From the NCBI GenBank assembly GCA_938003515.1, contig CALKYL010000103.1:1-6890 (forward strand): DNA of 6,890 nucleotides. The letters are read 5' to 3'. The DNA is from an uncultured bacterium (lineage in GTDB: Bacteria > Planctomycetota > UBA1135 > UBA2386). Made by a program: the position numbers and the translations under genes. Positions 1 through 6,890 of this stretch are shown here, one piece after another (the first letter of the stretch is position 1; each line of letters begins with the position of its first letter). The notes under the pieces are model-generated. The model was not told where the DNA came from. It searched no databases and saw only the letters and a program-made list of their open reading frames with translations.

Positions 1-1
1 G

Positions 2-211
2 CCCGCGTTCCCGTTCTCGCTGCTGTGCTTCCCGGACTACTACTTCTGGCCGACGTTCACGTTCTGGTGGCCGACGCCGGCGCCGGGCGGGTTCGGCAGC
101 TTCCCGATGCCGGCGATCCCCTCGGGCTTCACGGGCAAGGTGTTGTTCCAGAGCATCGCGTTCGGCGGCAGCGGCATCGAGATCAGCGCGCCGTGCGTCG
201 TCGACGTCTGA
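2..211 (+). CDS. C-terminal end of a probable secreted protein (5' partial)
   Basis: The visible 69 codons end at TGA 209-211; the start lies before the window. The fragment is rich in aromatics (Phe, Tyr and three Trp at residues 10-23) and has Cys at visible residues 9 and 65. Its second half aligns with the C-terminus of the convergent repeat protein (310-3402). Both have a Cys 26-27 residues before a PxPAxPS motif (PMPAIPS here, PIPATPS there), then a Gln nine residues after the Ser (LFQS here, YAQY there), then a short hydrophobic end. That protein has a signal peptide, so this one is probably also exported; this is inference. Third positions are almost all G or C, which supports real coding. 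The function of the missing N-terminal part cannot be judged. The gene converges on the repeat-protein gene with a 98-bp gap. Confidence 0.85.
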   Translation, partial: PAFPFSLLCFPDYYFWPTFTFWWPTPAPGGFGSFPMPAIPSGFTGKVLFQSIAFGGSGIEISAPCVVDV

Positions 212-241
212 CCGGGCCGCGCTCCCCGGGCGCGGCGCGGG

Positions 242-286
242 CCCCGGCGAGCGGCCCGCCCGTTCCCGCGCCGCCGCTCGCCGGGG
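242..286. terminator. Strong hairpin between convergent genes, probable bidirectional terminator
   Basis: Bases 242-255 and 273-286 form a perfect 14-bp inverted repeat, almost all G-C pairs, around a 17-nt loop. It lies 30 bp past the stop of the plus-strand gene and 23 bp past the stop of the minus-strand gene. There is no U tract on either strand, so it is not a textbook intrinsic terminator, but hairpins without U tracts are common at convergent gene ends in GC-rich genomes. A second pairing is possible: 221-229 with 281-289 is a perfect 9-bp match that would compete with the main stem. The rest of the 98-bp gap (212-309) shows no coding signal. Confidence 0.6.
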
Positions 287-309
287 AGCCGGGCGCCGCC
301 CGACTCCTC

Positions 310-3300
310 CTAGCTGCCGATCTGCATCGAGAGACCGTCGCTCAGCGTCGAGAAGCCGAGGAACGGGCCGTTGGCGTCGACGACCAGGTACTGCGCGTAG
401 AGCAGGGTGCCGGCGAGCGACGGGGTCGCGGGGATCGGCAGCAGCGCCGAGCCGGCGCCCGCGCCGTCGAGGAACACGGTCGGCAAGGGATACCACGGCG
501 GCGCGACGAGCACGGTGCAGCCGGCGATCGGCAGGCTGGTCGGCGCGAACCCCGCCGTCGCGATGGCGACCGACGCGGGCACGCCGTTCGCGACGGAGAC
601 CGCGAAGGTCTGGTTGCCGATCGTCGGCAGGCCGACAGCGCCGATCTGCGGCGTCAGTCCGCCGGTGCCCGGGCAGCCCGCGCCGTAGGTGCTGGTCGCG
701 GCGACCGGCCCGCTGAGCGAGATCACCCACGGCTCGCGGCCGGTGATGCCCTCGTCGCAGACGAACCAGACGTCGGCGCCGACCTCGGTGAAGTCGGCGA
801 GCTCGACCGCGCCGACGCCGGCCCACGGGCCGACCTTGCCGACCTGCGTCGTGCCGGCCGCGGTGCCGTCGCTGAGCCAGATCTGCAGTCCGTCGTTGCC
901 GTCCGCGCCGGCGAACACGACCTGGTTCTGGCCGGCGCGGGCCGCGAGCGTTCCCTCGATCACGCCGCTCGGCGCGCCCGGATAGACGTCCGCCACCATC
1001 GACACCGTGACGCCGTCGGTCATCCACAGCTCGCGGCCGTGCACCATGTCGTTGGCGGTGAAGAACGCGACGCTGCCGACCGCGACGAGGTCCTCGATCT
1101 GCGGGTTCGTCGTGGCGCCGATCTGGCCGAGCGCGGCGGTGCCGGCGGCGGTGCCGTCGGTTCGATGCAGGCGCTGCCCGAGCACCGAGACCCCCGCGAC
1201 GAACAGCACGGTGCCGTTCGCGAGCTGCACGATCTGTTCGGGATTCGACGAGCCGAAGCCGGGCTGCAGGTCGGCGACCAGCGTCGTGCCGGCGGTCGTT
1301 CCGTCGGTGCGCCACAGCTCGCGACCCGCGCCGCCGGACTGGGTCGCGACGAAGTAGGCGACGCTGCCGAACGACACGAGGTGCAGCGGCTGCGCGGTCT
1401 GCGCACCCGGGTTGATGTCGAGCAGCAGCGCCGTGCCGGCGGCGGTGCCGTCGCTGACCCACAGCTCGGTGCCGTGCGTGCCGTCGTTCGCCGGGAAGAC
1501 GACGACGCCGCCGACCGGCACGAACGGGCCTGCGTTGCTGCCGCTGTTGCCGGGTCGCAGGTCGCCGAGCGAGACGGTTCCGGCCGCCGTGCCGTCCGAG
1601 ACGAACGGCTCGGAGCTCTCGCTCGGGTCCGCGGACGCGCGGAACCACAGCTGGCCGAACGCCGACGCGAGCGCCGCCGGGCTGCTGCTGTTGCCGCCGG
1701 CGCGCAGATCGAGCGCGAGGCCGGTGCCGGCCAGCGTGCCGTCGGTCGCGATCAGCTCGCGCCCGACGGTCTGCAGGTTGCCGGCCGCGAACACCGTCGA
1801 GCCGACCAGCGTCAGCTCGCCCGGGTTGCTGGCGAACGGGTCGAAGTCGAGCTCGATCGTGCCGGCGACGGTGCCGTCGCTCGACCACAGCTCGCGCGTG
1901 GTCGAGGAGCCTGCGCCGAACACGATCCCGTTCGGCGTCGGCAGGAAGCCTTCGGGGTTGCTGTCGCCCTGCGGCAGGTAGACGTCCGCGACCAGGCTCG
2001 TTCCCGCCGCCGTGCCGTCGCTGCGGTGCAGCTCGTTGCCGGCGCCGGTGCCGTTGTTGGCCGCGAACATGAGGCGCGCGCCGACCCACGCGAGCTCGCT
2101 CGGGTTCGAGCTCTGGTTGCCGGGCCGGATGTCGGCGACGAGCGCCGTGCCCGCCGCGGAGCCATCCGTGAACCACAGCTCGCGGCCCGTGGCCGTCTCG
2201 GTGGCGACGAAGAAGACGCCGCCGCCGCCGGCCGCGAAGGACTGCGGCACCGACCCGTTCGTGCCGGGGTTGACGTCGATCGGGAACGTGCCGGCCGCGG
2301 TGCCGTCGGTGACCCACAGCTCGTTGCCGACGCTGGCGCCGAGCGCGGAGAAGACCGCGAGCGACGGCGAGACGGACGTGAAACCGGTCGGCGAGGACGA
2401 CGTCGGCCCCGGCTGCAGGTCGCCGAGGGGGACGGTGCCGGCCGGCGTGCCGTCGCTGTACCACGGCTCGCCGCCGCCGCCCTGGCCGTCGTCGGCGCGC
2501 AGCAGCGCGCCGGCGCCGAACGGCCGGAGTTCGCTGATGAACGACGGCGAGCTGCCGGGCCGGATGTCGCGCAAGAGCAGCGTGCCGGCCGCGGTGCCGT
2601 CGCTGAAGTGCAGCTCGGCGCCCGTCGCCGCCGTGCTGGCGACGAAGAACAGGCCGTTCGTCGCGCCCGCCATGAGGCCGAACGAGGTGCCTGTCGGGCC
2701 GGGATGGATCTCGGCGACGAGCGCCGTGCCCGCGACCGTGCCGTCGGTGCTCCACAGCTCCCGGCCGAGCCCGGGGGTGATGGCGGTGAAGAACAGCCGG
2801 CCGGCCGCGACCGTGAAGTTGGCGAGGAAGCTGCCAGCAGCTCCCGGTGTGACGTCGACGAACATCGCCGTGCCGGCGACCGTGCCGTCGGAGCGCCACA
2901 GCTCGAGCCCGTTGGCGCCGTCGTTGGCGGCGAAGTAGACGTGCGGTCCGAACGCGGTGATCGTCGCCGGCGCGCCAGAGCCGTTGCCGACGAGGCCGTC
3001 GCGCAGCAGGAACGTTCCGGCCGCGGTGCCGTCGGTGCGCCACAGTTCGGTGCCGAGGCCGGGCACGGTCGCCTTGAAGAACACGACGTTGCCGGCCACG
3101 GTCAGGTCGCCCGGGTTGCTCGATGCCGGACCGGGGTTGATGTCCTTGAGCGGGTAGGTGCCGACGGAGGTGCCGTCCGAGCGCCACGGCTCGCGGCCGT
3201 GGCCGGTCGTCGCGACGAAGATCGCGACGCCGTTGAGGTCGACGATGTCCTGCGGGCTGCCGTTGGGCGCGCCGGACGACGGCGCCACGATGTCGCGCAC

Positions 3301-3402
3301 GAGGTTCTGCGCGCGCGCCGGGATCGCGGTGCAGGCGAGCGCGAGGCCGGCCGCGGCGAGGCATGGGGCGAGACGGGGAGAGCGAGCGGCTGCGTGCATC
3401 AT
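310..3402 (-). CDS. Secreted ELWxxDGT-repeat protein with planctomycete-type C-terminal domain
   Basis: This is a 1030-residue exported protein. The chosen start is the first ATG of a tandem pair (3400-3402, 3397-3399). It follows an AAGGAG Shine-Dalgarno and begins a good signal peptide: Arg7 and Arg10, a hydrophobic Leu/Ala core at 11-27, and a signal peptidase I site ARA|Q after residue 31. Cys24 sits in an imperfect lipobox (ALAC), so a lipoprotein is less likely. An in-frame ATG at 3585 would put 61 Arg-rich residues before the signal peptide and overlap the kinase start, so it is rejected. Residues 33-895 hold 18 units of about 48 residues built on G-x-E-L-W-x-x-D-G-T-x-x-G-T, then a D-I-x-P-G turn and a VxFFxA strand. 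Residues 906-1030 form a separate domain starting YGAGCPGTGG, with Cys910 and Cys962 as a possible disulfide pair. The ELWxxDGT family is known, but no biochemical role is established from the sequence. The repeats resemble beta-propeller blades in length, so an extracellular structural or binding role is inferred. No catalytic motif was seen. Confidence 0.95.
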   Translation of the reverse strand: MMHAAARSPRLAPCLAAAGLALACTAIPARAQNLVRDIVAPSSGAPNGSPQDIVDLNGVAIFVATTGHGREPWRSDGTSVGTYPLKDINPGPASSNPGDLTVAGNVVFFKATVPGLGTELWRTDGTAAGTFLLRDGLVGNGSGAPATITAFGPHVYFAANDGANGLELWRSDGTVAGTAMFVDVTPGAAGSFLANFTVAAGRLFFTAITPGLGRELWSTDGTVAGTALVAEIHPGPTGTSFGLMAGATNGLFFVASTAATGAELHFSDGTAAGTLLLRDIRPGSSPSFISELRPFGAGALLRADDGQGGGGEPWYSDGTPAGTVPLGDLQPGPTSSSPTGFTSVSPSLAVFSALGASVGNELWVTDGTAAGTFPIDVNPGTNGSVPQSFAAGGGGVFFVATETATGRELWFTDGSAAGTALVADIRPGNQSSNPSELAWVGARLMFAANNGTGAGNELHRSDGTAAGTSLVADVYLPQGDSNPEGFLPTPNGIVFGAGSSTTRELWSSDGTVAGTIELDFDPFASNPGELTLVGSTVFAAGNLQTVGRELIATDGTLAGTGLALDLRAGGNSSSPAALASAFGQLWFRASADPSESSEPFVSDGTAAGTVSLGDLRPGNSGSNAGPFVPVGGVVVFPANDGTHGTELWVSDGTAAGTALLLDINPGAQTAQPLHLVSFGSVAYFVATQSGGAGRELWRTDGTTAGTTLVADLQPGFGSSNPEQIVQLANGTVLFVAGVSVLGQRLHRTDGTAAGTAALGQIGATTNPQIEDLVAVGSVAFFTANDMVHGRELWMTDGVTVSMVADVYPGAPSGVIEGTLAARAGQNQVVFAGADGNDGLQIWLSDGTAAGTTQVGKVGPWAGVGAVELADFTEVGADVWFVCDEGITGREPWVISLSGPVAATSTYGAGCPGTGGLTPQIGAVGLPTIGNQTFAVSVANGVPASVAIATAGFAPTSLPIAGCTVLVAPPWYPLPTVFLDGAGAGSALLPIPATPSLAGTLLYAQYLVVDANGPFLGFSTLSDGLSMQIGS
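313..693 (-). other. C-terminal domain of the repeat protein (YGxGCPGTGG type)
   Basis: Residues 904-1030 differ from the repeats. They begin with TSTYGAGCPGTGG and continue with short hydrophobic strands, Cys962, the motif PIPATPS (989-995), Gln1004 and a final SDGLSMQIGS. I recognise this layout as a recurring C-terminal module of predicted secreted planctomycete proteins; I cannot give it an established family name. The same PxPAxPS-x8-Q signature closes the convergent gene at 2-211, whose upstream part is outside the window. The predicted make-up is all-beta with one possible disulfide (Cys910-Cys962). A role in surface attachment or export is a guess from its terminal position and its reuse on different proteins. 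Confidence 0.7.
718..3306 (-). repeat. Array of 18 ELWxxDGT units within the secreted protein
   Basis: Seventeen units carry the D-G-[TSV] motif. The Asp lies at residues 76, 124, 172, 220, 268, 317, 366, 413, 462, 509, 554, 603, 651, 700, 749, 796 and 845, giving steps of 45-49 with a mean of about 48. Fifteen are DGT; unit 8 is DGS and unit 16 is DGV. The array opens with a half-unit (NLVRDI, residues 33-38, which lacks the preceding GT) and closes with a GREPW motif at 888-892 that has no DGT. The last unit therefore supplies the half missing from the first. The Trp of ELW is replaced by His in units 5, 9 and 15, by Ile in unit 11 and by Phe in unit 12. The units are diverged rather than near-identical, so this is an old array and not a recent tandem expansion. 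Confidence 0.93.
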
Positions 3403-3583
3403 CGGAACTCCTTGCGCCGGCGCGGTCGTGCCGGGCGTCCGTCGGAGCGACGCGAGCCGGCCGCAGCGAACACGATTTCCCGTGTGCCCGGGGCGAGAGG
3501 GGGGGCGGCCTCGGGACCCGGCTCCGCCTCCGAGGCCCGCAGCCGGCGCTCGACGTGCTACGGTGGCGCGGTCCCGCATCGCC
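3403..3583. promoter_or_regulatory. Divergent intergenic region holding promoters of both large genes
   Basis: These 181 bp separate the two divergent starts and must carry the nearest promoter of each, unless one gene is leaderless. The region is GC-rich, with one less GC-rich patch at 3468-3485 that contains a small inverted repeat (ACACG 3470-3474, CGTGT 3481-3485, 6-nt spacer), a weak candidate operator. A run of seven G lies at 3499-3505. On the plus strand an extended -10-like TGcTACGGT (3556-3564) would place transcription starts around 3571, about 13 nt before the kinase ATG. No matching -35 is present 17 bp upstream. No convincing -10/-35 pair was found for the minus strand. Promoter positions are therefore unproven. 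Confidence 0.45.
3408..3413 (-). promoter_or_regulatory. Shine-Dalgarno of the repeat-protein gene
   Basis: On the minus strand AAGGAG stands 5 nt before the first ATG (3400-3402) and 8 nt before the second (3397-3399). It fixes the start just before the signal peptide and argues against the upstream in-frame ATG at 3585. Either ATG of the pair could be used; the longer form is annotated. Confidence 0.8.
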
Positions 3584-6793
<3,210 letters not shown>

Positions 6794-6816
6794 GCCGGGT
6801 CGCGCGCGCGTCCGGG

Positions 6817-6890
6817 TCAGGTGGACGGCTCGTCGCCGCCGCCGTCGTCGTCGCGTTCGTCGAGCATCGCGTCGAGCTCGCCCTGCTGCA
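6817..6890 (-). CDS. Probable C-terminal end of a minus-strand gene (partial)
   Basis: Reading leftwards from the window edge, an open frame of 23 codons ends at TGA (6817-6819). The visible peptide is QQGELDAMLDERDDDGGG followed by DEPST. It is a short helix-like segment ending in an acidic, Gly-rich tail, as is common at protein C-termini. Third positions are almost all G or C, which supports coding, but the fragment is too short to assign a family. It converges on the kinase gene with a 23-bp gap (6794-6816) containing a (CG)5 tract and no clear terminator hairpin. Confidence 0.5.
   Translation of the reverse strand, partial: QQGELDAMLDERDDDGGGDEPST

Noticed and set aside
2012..2938. A series of plus-strand open frames with repeated VPAAVPS peptides.
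   Set aside because: The repeats are the reverse-strand reading of the codons for SDGTAAGT in the real minus-strand gene.
718..3306. The periodic DNA repeat as a possible CRISPR or satellite array.
   Set aside because: The period is about 144 bp, in frame, and conserved at protein level with diverged DNA. There are no identical direct repeats with unique spacers.
3158..3583. An N-terminal extension of the kinase to the ATG at 3158.
   Set aside because: It would run antisense through the signal peptide and first repeat of the divergent gene. The added residues are low complexity and the kinase's own N-terminal helical segment begins after 3584.
6801..6810. A (CG)5 tract after the kinase stop as a possible regulatory or terminator element.
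   Set aside because: It is short and expected by chance in this base composition, and no adjacent complementary arms form a stable stem with a loop.

Overview
The window is very GC-rich throughout and codes densely on both strands, with G or C at almost every third codon position. A secreted protein built from ELWxxDGT repeats, a Hanks-type Ser/Thr kinase with a large extracytoplasmic helical-repeat region, and a C-terminal domain of the YGxGCPGTGG type together suggest Planctomycetota. Myxococcota is a less likely alternative. No rRNA, tRNA, transposase, CRISPR array or phage gene is visible.

Layout: (1) 2-211, plus strand: the last 69 codons of a gene that begins outside the window. Its C-terminus resembles that of the next gene. 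(2) 212-309: a 98-bp gap between convergent genes, holding a perfect 14-bp-stem hairpin that probably terminates one or both transcripts. (3) 310-3402, minus strand: a 1030-residue exported protein with a signal peptide, 18 repeat units of about 48 residues, and a C-terminal domain of about 125 residues. (4) 3403-3583: a 181-bp divergent intergenic region that must hold the promoters of both large genes. It has a clear Shine-Dalgarno only on the repeat-protein side. (5) 3584-6793, plus strand: a 1069-residue membrane-anchored Ser/Thr protein kinase with an intact catalytic core, one transmembrane helix and about 650 extracytoplasmic residues of TPR-like helical repeats. (6) 6817-6890, minus strand: the probable acidic C-terminus of another gene, converging on the kinase gene with a 23-bp gap.

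The repeat protein and the kinase are divergently transcribed from one short region, so shared regulation is possible, but nothing in the sequence proves a functional link. The most interesting internal structure is in the repeat protein. Its 18 units show signs of a six-unit super-period (3 x 6), and the array starts and ends with complementary half-units, as in ring-closing beta-propellers. I did not find a recognisable new multi-gene system. The findings concern repeat architecture, a shared C-terminal domain, and the kinase's domain layout and start.
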